Shown here: in pieces, positions 36,539 to 44,568 of the stretch
How the letters are laid out: each line of letters begins with the position of its first letter
Numbering within the stretch: position 1 is the stretch's first letter
Assembly: GCF_965227505.1 (NCBI RefSeq)
Contig: NZ_OZ245757.1
Location: forward strand, 310,001 to 374,000
DNA from: Pelagibius sp965227505
GTDB taxonomy: Bacteria > Pseudomonadota > Alphaproteobacteria > Kiloniellales > Kiloniellaceae
Reading direction: 5' to 3'
Length of the DNA: 64,000 nucleotides
Position numbers and translations under genes: made by a program
The notes under the pieces: model-generated
What the model was told of the DNA's origin: nothing
Seen by the model: only the letters and a program-made list of their open reading frames with translations
Databases searched by the model: none

Positions 36539-37267
36539 GTGTTCTGGCCACCTGCAACGCGGCGGCCGCTGCCGGCGGTGACGGTCTGGGACGTCGTCCT
36601 GCTGATCGTCCTCTTTCTGGTCGTCGGCCTGGCTCTGGGCGCCCTGCAAAAACCGCTGGCCGAGACCTTTGGAGAGGCGCTGTCACAGAACGGTCTGGTG
36701 CCCATCCTGCTGCTGCAGTCGGGCAGCCTCATCCTGCTGGTCTACCTGCTTATCGTCGTCCGGCGGCGTATAAGCTGGACCGATCTCGGCTTCCGCTCCG
36801 TCGACCGGGCGTGGTACCGCATTGCCCTTGCCGGCGGGCTGCTTTGTGTGCCCCTGGTTGCGCTCTCCCGCCTGCTCCTTGAACCCCTCATCGGCAATAA
36901 CTTCGAAAACCCGCAGTTGGAAGTGCTGGGCGCAGGGGGCTTCGACTGGGCCAACCTGATCACGTTGCTGGTCCTCGTCGGTCTGCTGGTGCCCTTCACC
37001 GAGGAACTGCTGTTTCGCGGCCTGCTCTACCCGATGCTGCGCCGACGCCTTTCCGTCGTTGTCGCAGCGCTCTTAAGCGCCGTCTGCTTCGCTCTGCTGC
37101 ACTGGATCCCGCCGTTGGTGCCGGCGTTCACCCTGATGGGCATCATCCTGGCCATGGCGCGGGAGTACAGCGGCTCCCTTTGGCCGCCCTTCATCATTCA
37201 CAGCCTCTTCAACTGCGTGAACCTGATCACCCTCTACACGGCCCTCGCCATGGGCCAGGCGGGCTGA
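36539..37267 (+). CDS. CPBP-family intramembrane metalloprotease
   Basis: A 242-aa membrane protein with about eight helices and the CAAX-protease/bacteriocin-processing motifs: EExxxR in FTEELLFRGLLYP near residue 157, FxxxH in CFALLHWIP near 184 and HSLFNCVN near 220. The start GTG 36539 abuts the pncC stop with no gap. Substrate unknown; members act in protein secretion, prenyl-protein processing or toxin immunity. Confidence 0.88.
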   Translation: MFWPPATRRPLPAVTVWDVVLLIVLFLVVGLALGALQKPLAETFGEALSQNGLVPILLLQSGSLILLVYLLIVVRRRISWTDLGFRSVDRAWYRIALAGGLLCVPLVALSRLLLEPLIGNNFENPQLEVLGAGGFDWANLITLLVLVGLLVPFTEELLFRGLLYPMLRRRLSVVVAALLSAVCFALLHWIPPLVPAFTLMGIILAMAREYSGSLWPPFIIHSLFNCVNLITLYTALAMGQAG

Positions 37268-37283
37268 CAGTGCAGGCCTGGCC

Positions 37284-38471
37284 CTAGGTTGCAGTCACCT
37301 GCAAAAGGTGTGTGGCCAGGTCCGATCTGAGGATGTCAGCGGACGCTGCCTTGCCCAGGCGCAGGGCAACGCTGCCGCGGGCGGCCTCCTCCGGCCCGAC
37401 CACGGCGAAGCCGGGGATACCCAGGTTGCGGGCATCCATCACTTTCTTGCCCAGGCGTTCGTGGCGGATATCGGCGACGGCCCGGAGGCCGGCGACCGAG
37501 AGGTCTGCCGCCACAGCTTCGGCATAGGCCGCCTGCTCCGGACCGACGGAGGCCACGACCACCTGATCCGGGGCCAGCCAGAACGGCAGGTTCCCGCCGT
37601 GGTGTTCCAGCAGTACGCCCAGGAAGCGCTCGATGCTGCCCAGCACCGCCTGGTGCAGCATGATGGGGCGCCGCTGCTTTCCGTCGCTGTCCGCGAAGGC
37701 CGCGTCCAGGCGCTCCGGCAGAACCAGGTCCACCTGGATGGTGCCGCACTGCCAGGACCGTCCCTTGTTGTCGCGCAGCACGAACTCCAGCTTCGGGCCG
37801 TAGAAGGCGCCCTCGCCCGGCTGCAGCCGATAGTCCAGGCCCGCCGCCGTCGCGGCCACGGCCAGCATGTCCTCGGCCCGGTCCCAGACCGCGTCCTCTC
37901 CCGCGCGCTGCTCGGGCCGCGTGGAGAGCCCGACCTTCACGTCCTCGAAGCCGAAGCGGGCGTAGACTGCCTTCAGCAGGCGGCAGAACTGCGCCACCTC
38001 CTCTTCCACATGCTCCTCCAGGCAGAAGATGTGGGCGTCGTCCTGCACGAAGGCGCGGGTGCGCATCAGCCCCAGCAGGGCGCCGGAGGGTTCGTTGCGC
38101 ATGCAGGCGCCGAACTCCGAGAGCCTGAGCGGCAGGTCGCGGAAGGAGCGCAGCCGGCTCTTGAAGATCTGCACGTGGCCCGGACAGTTCATCGGCTTCA
38201 GGGCGCGCTGCTGGGTGCCGTCCTCGAAGACGAACATCTCCTCCGAGAACTTCTGCCAGTGACCGCTGGCCTCCCAGAGCGCACGGTCGAGGAGTTGCGG
38301 CGTGCGCACCTCCTGGAAACCGGCGGCGCGCATGCGCTCGCGGATCTCCTCCTCGATCAGCTGGTAGATCGCGAAGCCGCGGGGATGCCAGAAGATCATC
38401 CCCGGCCCTTCTTCCTGCTGGTGGAAGAGATCCATGCGCCGGGCGATGACGCGGTGATCCTGGTCTTCCAT
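37284..38471 (-). CDS. thrS: minimal threonyl-tRNA synthetase lacking TGS and editing domains
   Basis: A 395-aa class II synthetase equal to the catalytic core plus anticodon-binding domain of ThrRS (about residue 240 onward of the E. coli enzyme, which has about 640). Zn ligands C96 (MNCPGH), H147 (QDDAHIF) and H273 (IMLHQAVLGS) are all present, as are motif 2 (FGACMRNEPSGALLGLMRTRAF) and motif 3 (GSIERFLGV). The HXXXH editing domain is absent, so it could not clear Ser-tRNA(Thr) alone. I prefer ATG 38471 (GAGAGG nine bases upstream) over 38480. A Thr-codon attenuator lies upstream. It could be a second, starvation-induced ThrRS or the only one. Confidence 0.95.
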   Translation of the reverse strand: MEDQDHRVIARRMDLFHQQEEGPGMIFWHPRGFAIYQLIEEEIRERMRAAGFQEVRTPQLLDRALWEASGHWQKFSEEMFVFEDGTQQRALKPMNCPGHVQIFKSRLRSFRDLPLRLSEFGACMRNEPSGALLGLMRTRAFVQDDAHIFCLEEHVEEEVAQFCRLLKAVYARFGFEDVKVGLSTRPEQRAGEDAVWDRAEDMLAVAATAAGLDYRLQPGEGAFYGPKLEFVLRDNKGRSWQCGTIQVDLVLPERLDAAFADSDGKQRRPIMLHQAVLGSIERFLGVLLEHHGGNLPFWLAPDQVVVASVGPEQAAYAEAVAADLSVAGLRAVADIRHERLGKKVMDARNLGIPGFAVVGPEEAARGSVALRLGKAASADILRSDLATHLLQVTAT

Positions 38472-38527
38472 TGTTCTCATCCTCTCTCGCGTTGGCGGAG
38501 CGGGCTGGAGACGACGGAACCGGAATC

Positions 38528-38557
38528 AAAAAAGGCCCCGTCGTTTCCGGCGGAGCC
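38528..38557 (-). terminator. attenuator terminator upstream of thrS
   Basis: On the minus strand, GGCTCCGCCG-GAAA-CGACGGGGCC (10-bp stem with one G-U pair and one C-A mismatch, GAAA tetraloop) is followed directly by TTTTTT. It lies 31 nt after the leader-peptide stop and 57 nt before the thrS start. Its left arm contains CCGCCGG (38547-38553), exactly complementary to CCGGCGG right after the Thr codons of the leader (38613-38619), allowing an alternative antiterminator. Confidence 0.85.
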
Positions 38558-38587
38558 CCGTGTGGGTGTTGGCCTAAGCTGTCGAAA

Positions 38588-38668
38588 TCAGCGCAACAAA
38601 ACCCCCCGCGGCCCGCCGGTGCGGGTCGTGGTGGTGGTGGTCACAGTGATGACGGCCAAATAGTTCAT
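38588..38668 (-). CDS. threonine-rich leader peptide (thrL-like), probably leaderless, 26 aa
   Basis: A short ORF starting MNYLAVITVTTTTTTRTGG and ending in TGA at 38588-38590 has eight Thr codons within ten (seven ACC/ACT-type and one ACG), the hallmark of an attenuator leader. A longer version from ATG 38680 adds four residues (MSLL) but has no ribosome-binding site. With the promoter below, transcription would begin at or next to the A of ATG 38668, making it leaderless, as known for trpL of Sinorhizobium. Stalling at Thr codons when charged tRNA(Thr) is scarce should favour the antiterminator and thrS expression. Function inferred; ORF, Thr run and terminator seen. Confidence 0.8.
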   Translation of the reverse strand: MNYLAVITVTTTTTTRTGGPRGVLLR

Positions 38669-38676
38669 AAGCAGAG

Positions 38677-38705
38677 ACATAGTCGATCCGGCGAGAAATG
38701 CCAAG
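38677..38705 (-). promoter_or_regulatory. predicted housekeeping promoter of the thrL-thrS unit
   Basis: CTTGGC (38700-38705) - N17 - CTATGT (38677-38682) on the minus strand agrees at 10 of 12 positions with the alphaproteobacterial consensus CTTGAC-N17-CTATAT. The expected start lies about 8 nt downstream, at the A of ATG 38668. Confidence 0.65.
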
Positions 38706-38710
38706 AGCCG

Positions 38711-39016
38711 TTACGGTTCAGAAACCTTTGGAGTTTGGGCGGCCAGGGCGGGCCGCGCAGCGGCGGAGAACCCGTTGGACGGCGGCGGCACCGCGACCCA
38801 GAGGGCGACCACCACTGCCAGCAGGATGTAGTAGAGGCCGCGCCATCGGCTTGACGTCCCCTGAAAGCCGGCCAGGATATCGGCGGCGGTCCCGGCCTCC
38901 GAGGCCGGCACCATGATGGCGATCCCGCCGAGCGCCTGCGAGCGGTGCCACGCTACGGAGAGGAAGTGGAGAGACTGGGCGAAGACCGGAATGCCGGCGG
39001 TCCTCAGCATCGCCAT
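38711..39016 (-). CDS. DUF2007-like small protein with C-terminal membrane helix; start uncertain
   Basis: At least 101 aa. The N-terminal part (MAMLRTAGIPVFAQ... RSQALGGIAIMVPASEAGTAADIL) resembles DUF2007-type signal-transducing proteins, and a single transmembrane helix follows (GLYYILLAVVVALWVAV). Protein-like sequence (VSVGWAYSTTDAGLA) continues in frame upstream of ATG 39016 to a stop at 39116-39118, yet no ATG, GTG or TTG occurs there; only ATT 39115 or ATC 39085 could start it. So either the gene is truncated, starts at a rare codon, or starts at 39016. Function unknown. Confidence 0.6.
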   Translation of the reverse strand: MAMLRTAGIPVFAQSLHFLSVAWHRSQALGGIAIMVPASEAGTAADILAGFQGTSSRWRGLYYILLAVVVALWVAVPPPSNGFSAAARPALAAQTPKVSEP

Positions 39017-39228
39017 GGCGAGGCCGGCGTCAGTAGTGCTGTAGGCCCAGCCGACGCTGACGAGATCCGGGTCCCTGCTGCAGATTGTCCTGCTCCGCTG
39101 ACGTTGGGGGGCAATTCAGCCGGCGACACCCGGCCCTGGCGCCGGTCACGATAGCCGGACGCCATGCACGCGTCGATAGAAAGAAGATAGACCGTATTGC
39201 CGCCGCAGCGCTGGCAATCCTCGAGGCC

Positions 39229-39714
39229 TCAGGGCTCGCTGCCGGTCTTGGCCAGGGAAGGTTGCTCTTCGCGCAGCCCGTTTTCCCCATGGAGCGCCCG
39301 GGCACGGGTTTCGAAGGCGGCCACCATGCGGCGCACCGCCTCGTGGAACAGGGTCTCGATGACCTTTTGCAGAATCCTGTTGCGGAACTCGAAATCGACA
39401 TAGAAGTCGATTTGGCAGCCTTCCGGGTGATCCTCGAAGACCCAGTGATTCTGAAGGTATTTGAAGGGCCCTTCGGCATAGGAGACATCGATGCGGTACT
39501 CGTCCGCGTTGGGATGGACCTGGCTGGTGAAGCGCTCGCGGAACATCTTGAAGCCGATGATCAGGTCGGCGACGATCACGTCCTCCCGCCGCGACTTTAT
39601 CCGCGCTCCCAGGCACCAGGGCAGGAATTCGGGATAGCGCTCAATATCGACCACGAGGTCGAAGAGCTGCCTCGGCGTATAGGGCAGGACGCGTTTTTCC
39701 GAGTGGGTGGGCAT
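39229..39714 (-). CDS. COQ10/RatA-like ubiquinone-binding SRPBCC protein
   Basis: A 161-aa START/SRPBCC-fold protein. The opening PTHSEKRVLPYTPRQLFDLVVDIERYPEFLPWC and EGPFKYLQNHWVFEDHPEGCQIDFYVDFEFRN are typical of COQ10/RatA proteins, which bind ubiquinone or phospholipid and help respiratory quinone function; the name RatA refers to a proposed ribosome-association toxin in E. coli. It lies 36 bp after lipA on the same strand, a frequent alphaproteobacterial neighbour. Confidence 0.9.
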   Translation of the reverse strand: MPTHSEKRVLPYTPRQLFDLVVDIERYPEFLPWCLGARIKSRREDVIVADLIIGFKMFRERFTSQVHPNADEYRIDVSYAEGPFKYLQNHWVFEDHPEGCQIDFYVDFEFRNRILQKVIETLFHEAVRRMVAAFETRARALHGENGLREEQPSLAKTGSEP

Positions 39715-39750
39715 GGGCGGCAGACTAACCTGGGCAATCTTGAAAAACGA

Positions 39751-40710
39751 CTAACCCGCCGCGGCCAGCTTGGCTTCCCGCGCCGCGCGCAGCCGGGCGA
39801 AGTCCTCCCCGGCGTGATAGGAGGAGCGGGTCAAAGGCGTCGCCGAGACCATGAGGAAACCCTTGCCGTAGGCCATGGTCTCATACTGCTTGAACTCCTC
39901 CGGCGTGACGAAGCGATCGACCACGTGGTGCTTGGGCGTCGGCTGCAGGTACTGGCCGATGGTGAGGAAGTCGACGTCGGCCGAGCGCAGGTCGTCCATC
40001 ACCTGCAGGACCTCTTCCTTGGTCTCGCCCAGACCGACCATGATGCCGGACTTGGTGAACATGGCCGGGTCCTGGCGCTTCACTTCGTCGAGCAGGCGCA
40101 GGGAGTGGAAGTAGCGCGCGCCGGGCCGCACCTCGGTATAGAGCCGCGGCACGGTCTCCAGGTTGTGGTTGAAGACGTCGGGCCTGGCATTGACCACCAC
40201 CTCGACGGCGCCTTCCTTGCGCAGGAAGTCCGGCGTCAGGATCTCGATGGTGGTCTCCGGAGAGGCATCGCGGGTGGCGCGGATCACCTGGGCAAAGTGC
40301 TCGGCGCCGCCGTCGTCCAGATCGTCGCGGTCGACGGAGGTGATGACCACGTGCTTCAGGCCCAGCTTCGCCACCGCCTGGGCGACGTTGGTCGGCTCGA
40401 AGGGATCGAGCGCGCCGGGCTTGCCGGTGGACACGTTGCAGAACGTGCAGGCGCGGGTGCAGATCTCCCCCATGATCATCATGGTGGCGTGGCGCTGGGC
40501 CCAGCACTCCCCGATGTTGGGGCAGGCAGCCTCCTCGCAGACCGTGTTGAGCTTGTGGTCGCGCACGATCTGGCGGGTCGCGTGGTATTCCTTGGAGACC
40601 GGCGCCTTCACCCGGATCCAGGCCGGCTTGCGCTTCACCTCCTGGTCCGGCTTATGGGCCTTCTCCGGGTGGCGGACCCGCGGGGTCTCGGTGGTGCTCT
40701 CGCTACTCAT
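39751..40710 (-). CDS. lipA: lipoyl synthase
   Basis: A 319-aa radical-SAM enzyme that inserts two sulfurs into octanoyl groups of lipoyl domains, serving the PDH complex encoded nearby. Auxiliary cluster cysteines C58, C63 and C69 lie in VCEEAACPNIGECW; the radical-SAM CxxxCxxC motif is C84-C88-C91 (EICTRACTFC); the conserved RSSYHAGEDF near the C-terminus supplies the serine ligand of the auxiliary cluster. Its start overlaps the upstream CPCC gene by 8 bp. Confidence 0.97.
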   Translation of the reverse strand: MSSESTTETPRVRHPEKAHKPDQEVKRKPAWIRVKAPVSKEYHATRQIVRDHKLNTVCEEAACPNIGECWAQRHATMMIMGEICTRACTFCNVSTGKPGALDPFEPTNVAQAVAKLGLKHVVITSVDRDDLDDGGAEHFAQVIRATRDASPETTIEILTPDFLRKEGAVEVVVNARPDVFNHNLETVPRLYTEVRPGARYFHSLRLLDEVKRQDPAMFTKSGIMVGLGETKEEVLQVMDDLRSADVDFLTIGQYLQPTPKHHVVDRFVTPEEFKQYETMAYGKGFLMVSATPLTRSSYHAGEDFARLRAAREAKLAAAG

Positions 40711-41104
40711 CGTCTACCTGCTTTCCGCGCCAGTAGTACAGATCCTGGCCAACGTCATAGTCGGGTATGGCCTCAAAATACGACCGGCCGCCTTCTGGGC
40801 CGGAAGCAAACCTCACCGCTTCGTCTCTCCGCAAGGGGCGCCAGTCCGGATCACGGTGAAATCCTCTCGCCTCCTTCATCTCGAAGGGAAACCGGCGCAG
40901 CGCCGCTTCCTGCTCGATGACCAGCGGACGATTTGGCCCCGCTGCCGCAAAAGGGTAACGCAACTGGACCGCGCAGTCCTCCCAATCGCATAGCGGGCAC
41001 AAGCTGTAGCTTCCGGGCCTCTCCTCGAAGACCAGAAAACCACAGGCCGGGCAGGGAAATAGGCTGTCTACAGACGCCTTCAAGGTTCCCACCCGCTTCC
41101 CCAT
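40703..41104 (-). CDS. CPCC-type cysteine-rich protein
   Basis: A 133-aa small protein with the CPCC-domain pattern: C18-P-A-C21 and C36-P-L-C39 followed by WEDCAVQL (C44), likely a zinc knuckle or rubredoxin-like site. The rest is charged (FPFEMKEARGFHRDPDWRPL). It begins at TAATG overlapping the lpdA stop and ends 8 bp inside lipA, so it is tightly coupled with two lipoate-related genes. Function unknown; a role in metal or lipoate metabolism is suggested only by context. Confidence 0.78.
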   Translation of the reverse strand: MGKRVGTLKASVDSLFPCPACGFLVFEERPGSYSLCPLCDWEDCAVQLRYPFAAAGPNRPLVIEQEAALRRFPFEMKEARGFHRDPDWRPLRRDEAVRFASGPEGGRSYFEAIPDYDVGQDLYYWRGKQVDDE

Positions 41105-42507
41105 TACATATGGATGACACGGTCGTAGGCATCAAGCACCGACTCGTGCATCATCTCCGAGAGGGTGGGATGCGGGAAGACGGTGTGCATGAGCTCCGCC
41201 TCCGTCGTCTCCAGCCCCATGGCCACCACGTAGCCCTGGATCAGCTCGGTCACCTCGGCGCCGACCATATGGGCGCCCAGAAGCTGGCCGGTCTTGGCGT
41301 CGAAGATGGTCTTCACCATACCTTCCGGCTCGCCCAGCGCGATCGCCTTGCCGTTGCCGATGAAGGGGAAGCGCCCGACCTTGATGTCGTGGCCCGCCTC
41401 CTTGGCGCGTTTTTCGGTCAGGCCGACGCTGGCGACCTGCGGGTTGCAGTAGGTGCAGCCGGGGATCTGCTCTTTCTTCATCGGATGGACGTCGTTGAGG
41501 CCGGCGATCTTCTCGACGCAGATCACCCCCTCGTGCTCGGCCTTGTGGGCCAGCATGGGCGGGCCCGCCACGTCGCCGATGGCATAGATGCCGGGCTCGG
41601 CCGTGCGGCCGTATTCGTCGATGACGATGCAGCCCCGGTCGGTTTTGACCTTGGTGGTCTCCAGGCCGATGTTCTCGATGTTGCCCTGGACGCCGACGGC
41701 GGAGATCACCCGGTCGACGGTGAGTTGAGAGGTCTTGCCGGCCTTGTCCTCGATGGTCGCGGTGACGCTGTCGCCGTTCTTCTTCACCGCCGTCACCTTT
41801 GTTTCGGTCATGATCTTGATGCCCTGCTTCTCGAACTGCTTGCGGGCATGCTTGGAAATCTCTTCGTCCTCCACCGGCATGACCTGGGGCATCACCTCGA
41901 CGACAGTCACATCGGACCCCATTGAACGGAAGAAGGAGGCGAACTCGATGCCGATGGCGCCTGAGCCGATCACCAGCAGGCTCTTGGGCATGGTCTCCGG
42001 CACCATGGCCTCGAAGTAAGTCCAGATCAGCTTCTTGTCCGGCTCGATGCCAGGCAGCGCGCGCGGCCGCGCACCGGTGGCGAGGATGATATGCGGCGCG
42101 GTCAGGTCGCTGACCTTCTTGCCGTCCTTGGAGACGGTCAGCCTGCCCGGCCCGTTCAGCTTGGCCTCGCCGTCGATCACCGTCACCTTGTTCTTCTTCA
42201 AGAGGTGTCCGACACCGCCGTTGAGCTGCTTGGAGACGGCGCGCGAGCGCTGCACCACCTTGCCGAGGTCGAAGCCGACGCCATTGGCCGACAGACCATA
42301 AGCATCGGCGTGCTGCATGTAGTGATAGATCTCGGCCGAGCGCAGCAGCGCCTTGGTCGGGATGCAGCCCCAGTTCAGGCAGATGCCGCCCAGGTGCTCC
42401 CGCTCCACGACGCAGACCTTCATCTTCAGTTGCGCGGCCCGGATCGCCGCTACATAGCCGCCCGGCCCACCACCGACGACAATCAGATCGAAGTTCGTAT
42501 CAGCCAC
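41104..42507 (-). CDS. lpdA: dihydrolipoamide dehydrogenase (E3)
   Basis: A 467-aa flavoprotein reoxidising dihydrolipoyl groups of the PDH complex. The FAD motif is LIVVGGGPGGYVAAIRAAQ, the redox disulfide C43-C48 lies in GGICLNWGCIPTK, the NAD motif is LLVIGSGAIGIEFASFF near 180, and the catalytic His-Glu pair is in HTVFPHPTLSEMMHES. GTG 42507 was chosen because GGAGGTT sits directly upstream; ATG 42519 is four codons earlier but would contain that sequence. Confidence 0.97.
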   Translation of the reverse strand: MADTNFDLIVVGGGPGGYVAAIRAAQLKMKVCVVEREHLGGICLNWGCIPTKALLRSAEIYHYMQHADAYGLSANGVGFDLGKVVQRSRAVSKQLNGGVGHLLKKNKVTVIDGEAKLNGPGRLTVSKDGKKVSDLTAPHIILATGARPRALPGIEPDKKLIWTYFEAMVPETMPKSLLVIGSGAIGIEFASFFRSMGSDVTVVEVMPQVMPVEDEEISKHARKQFEKQGIKIMTETKVTAVKKNGDSVTATIEDKAGKTSQLTVDRVISAVGVQGNIENIGLETTKVKTDRGCIVIDEYGRTAEPGIYAIGDVAGPPMLAHKAEHEGVICVEKIAGLNDVHPMKKEQIPGCTYCNPQVASVGLTEKRAKEAGHDIKVGRFPFIGNGKAIALGEPEGMVKTIFDAKTGQLLGAHMVGAEVTELIQGYVVAMGLETTEAELMHTVFPHPTLSEMMHESVLDAYDRVIHM

Positions 42508-42527
42508 AGCAACCTCCAAACGCCGGA

Positions 42528-43181
42528 TCAGCCCGGCGGGTTCCAGATGTTCGCATCGGGCGCGCGCCCGGTGATGAGATGAATGATCAGCGGCACCGCC
42601 CCGCCCTTGCCATCCTTGGTCTGCAGCTTCGAGAGCAGCCCGGCCTGGGATTCGAAGACGGCGCGGAAAGGCGCGATGGAAGACAAGAGATCGAAGCGCC
42701 AGGTGCCCTGCTCTTCCTTGAAATGCACGTTCACCGGGATCGGCGAGCCCTTGAGGTTGGACAGCGGCGCCTGCGCTTGGGTCCCGTTCACGCTGAAGGG
42801 CTCCGCCGTCAGCTTCTGCACCTCCTCCATGTCGAAAGCCTGCTGATCGACAGCGTAGGCCACCGGATCGCTCTCGGTCATGCCGCGCAGCTGCTCGGCC
42901 GTCATGTTGTGCCGGAGCATCAGGACGGAGATCTGGTCCAGCAGCGGCAGGGCCCGCAGCTCCGATTCCTCCATGGTCAGCGCCCGGTCGAGCGTCTGCG
43001 CCAGAAAGGCATGGGTGTCGGAGGCCGTGAGGCGGGAGGCGGCAGCCCCGTCTCCCTCCACCAGCGCCTGCTTGTAGGCGTCGAAGCTCTGATCGACGGC
43101 AGCCGGATCGGCCAGCGCCGCGCTCTGCATGGCTGCGAAAGCCATCAGACAGGCCATCAATCGCAATGCCAGCCTTCTCAA
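42528..43181 (-). CDS. exported hypothetical protein, 217 aa
   Basis: The N-terminus MRRLALRLMACLMAFAAMQSAALADP is a clear Sec signal peptide with cleavage near ALAD. The mature protein is helical, without cysteines, and ends VPLIIHLITGRAPDANIWNPPG. No family recognised. It lies between pdhC and lpdA, breaking the pdh-lpd run, with gaps of about 20-30 bp, so it is probably co-transcribed with the PDH genes; any functional link is unproven. Confidence 0.75.
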   Translation of the reverse strand: MRRLALRLMACLMAFAAMQSAALADPAAVDQSFDAYKQALVEGDGAAASRLTASDTHAFLAQTLDRALTMEESELRALPLLDQISVLMLRHNMTAEQLRGMTESDPVAYAVDQQAFDMEEVQKLTAEPFSVNGTQAQAPLSNLKGSPIPVNVHFKEEQGTWRFDLLSSIAPFRAVFESQAGLLSKLQTKDGKGGAVPLIIHLITGRAPDANIWNPPG

Positions 43182-43209
43182 GCTGCGTCCTCCTGGATAG
43201 AGACGCCGC

Positions 43210-44544
43210 CTACAGCAGCATCGACAGCGGATCTTCGATGAGCTTCTTGAAGGCGGCCAGGAACTCGGCGCCCACGGCGCCGTCCACCACCCGGTGGTCG
43301 ACCGAGAGGGTGCAGCTCATGACCGTAGCCACCGAGAGGGCGCCCTCCTTCACCACCGGGCGCTGCTCGCCGGCGCCCACCGCCAGGATGCAGCCCTGCG
43401 GCGGGTTGATAACGGCGGAGAAGTCCTTGATGCCGAACATGCCGAGGTTGGAGACCGAGAAGGTGCCGCCCTGGTACTCCTCGGGCGTCAGCTTGCCCTC
43501 GCGGGCGCGTACGGCGAGATCCTTCATCTCGTTGGCGATGGTGGCAAGCCCCTTGCCTTCCGCCGCCTTGATGATCGGCGTGATCAGTCCGGCCGGCGTC
43601 GCCACGGCCACCGACACGTCGGCGTGCTCATAGAACAGCAGGCCCGAGTCGTCGTAGGAGGCGTTGGCCGCCGGCACCTTCTTCAGCGCCAGGGCGACCG
43701 CACGGATGACGAAGTCGTTCACCGAGATCTTGTAGTCGTCGGAACGGCCGTTCAGTTCCTTGCGCACCTTCAGCAGCTCGTCCACCTCGCAGTCCACCGT
43801 CAGGTAGAAGTGCGGCACCTGCTGCTTGGACTCGGTCAGCCGCTTGGCGATGACCTTGCGCATGCTGCTGAGCGGCTCTTGCGTGTAGGCCATGCCCAGG
43901 AGGTCGGCCATCTCCTTTGCTCCCGGACCGCTCGGGGCCGGCGCTGCCGGCCCTTTTGCGGCAGGCGCAGCCGCCGGGGCCATGGCAGGCGCGGCAGCAC
44001 CCACGGGCGCAACCTCGACATCGGCCTTGACGATGCGGCCGTGCGGGCCGCTGCCGCGCACCGTGGCCAGATCGACGCCGCGCTCCTTGGCGATGCGCTT
44101 GGCCAGGGGGCTGGCGAAGATCCGCGCGCCCGGCGCCGCCGGGGCGGCGGCAGGGGTCGGGGCCATTGCAGCGGCGGGCGGCGGGGCCGCGCCGTTGGTG
44201 CCGGCTGCTGGCGCAGGAGCCGGCGCAGGGGTTGGCGCCTCGCCGGGCGCCGCAGCCGGTGTCGGCGCGGCCGGGGCGTCGCCGATGGCGGAGGCATCCT
44301 CTCCGTCTTCCAGCACCACGGCGATGACCTGGTTCACCGGCACAGCTTCAGTGCCCTCGGCCACGAAAATCTTTCCGATGGTGCCTTCGTCGACGGCCTC
44401 GACCTCCATGGTCGCCTTGTCGGTTTCGATCTCCGCGATGACGTCGCCGGAGGCGATCTCGTCGCCTTCTTTCACCAGCCAGCGGGCCAGCGTGCCCTCG
44501 GTCATGGTCGGCGAGAGCGCCGGCATGAGAATATTGATCGGCAT
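43210..44544 (-). CDS. pdhC: pyruvate dehydrogenase complex E2, dihydrolipoamide acetyltransferase
   Basis: A 444-aa core subunit. One lipoyl domain (residues 1-80, lipoylated Lys in EIETDKATMEVEAVDEG), a long Ala/Pro-rich flexible linker (about 85-135), an E3/E1-binding domain (ASPLAKRIAKERGVDLATVRGSGPHGRIVKADV), a second Ala/Pro linker, and the catalytic acetyltransferase domain ending with DHRVVDGAVGAEFLAAF, which holds the active-site His and Asp. It follows pdhB by 24 bp. Confidence 0.97.
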   Translation of the reverse strand: MPINILMPALSPTMTEGTLARWLVKEGDEIASGDVIAEIETDKATMEVEAVDEGTIGKIFVAEGTEAVPVNQVIAVVLEDGEDASAIGDAPAAPTPAAAPGEAPTPAPAPAPAAGTNGAAPPPAAAMAPTPAAAPAAPGARIFASPLAKRIAKERGVDLATVRGSGPHGRIVKADVEVAPVGAAAPAMAPAAAPAAKGPAAPAPSGPGAKEMADLLGMAYTQEPLSSMRKVIAKRLTESKQQVPHFYLTVDCEVDELLKVRKELNGRSDDYKISVNDFVIRAVALALKKVPAANASYDDSGLLFYEHADVSVAVATPAGLITPIIKAAEGKGLATIANEMKDLAVRAREGKLTPEEYQGGTFSVSNLGMFGIKDFSAVINPPQGCILAVGAGEQRPVVKEGALSVATVMSCTLSVDHRVVDGAVGAEFLAAFKKLIEDPLSMLL

Positions 44545-44568
44545 GTCTTCGTTCCCTCTTCCGCCGGC

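Noticed and set aside
37284..38471. Truncated thrS pseudogene
   Set aside because: The frame is intact, catalytic and Zn residues are conserved, and a dedicated attenuator precedes it.
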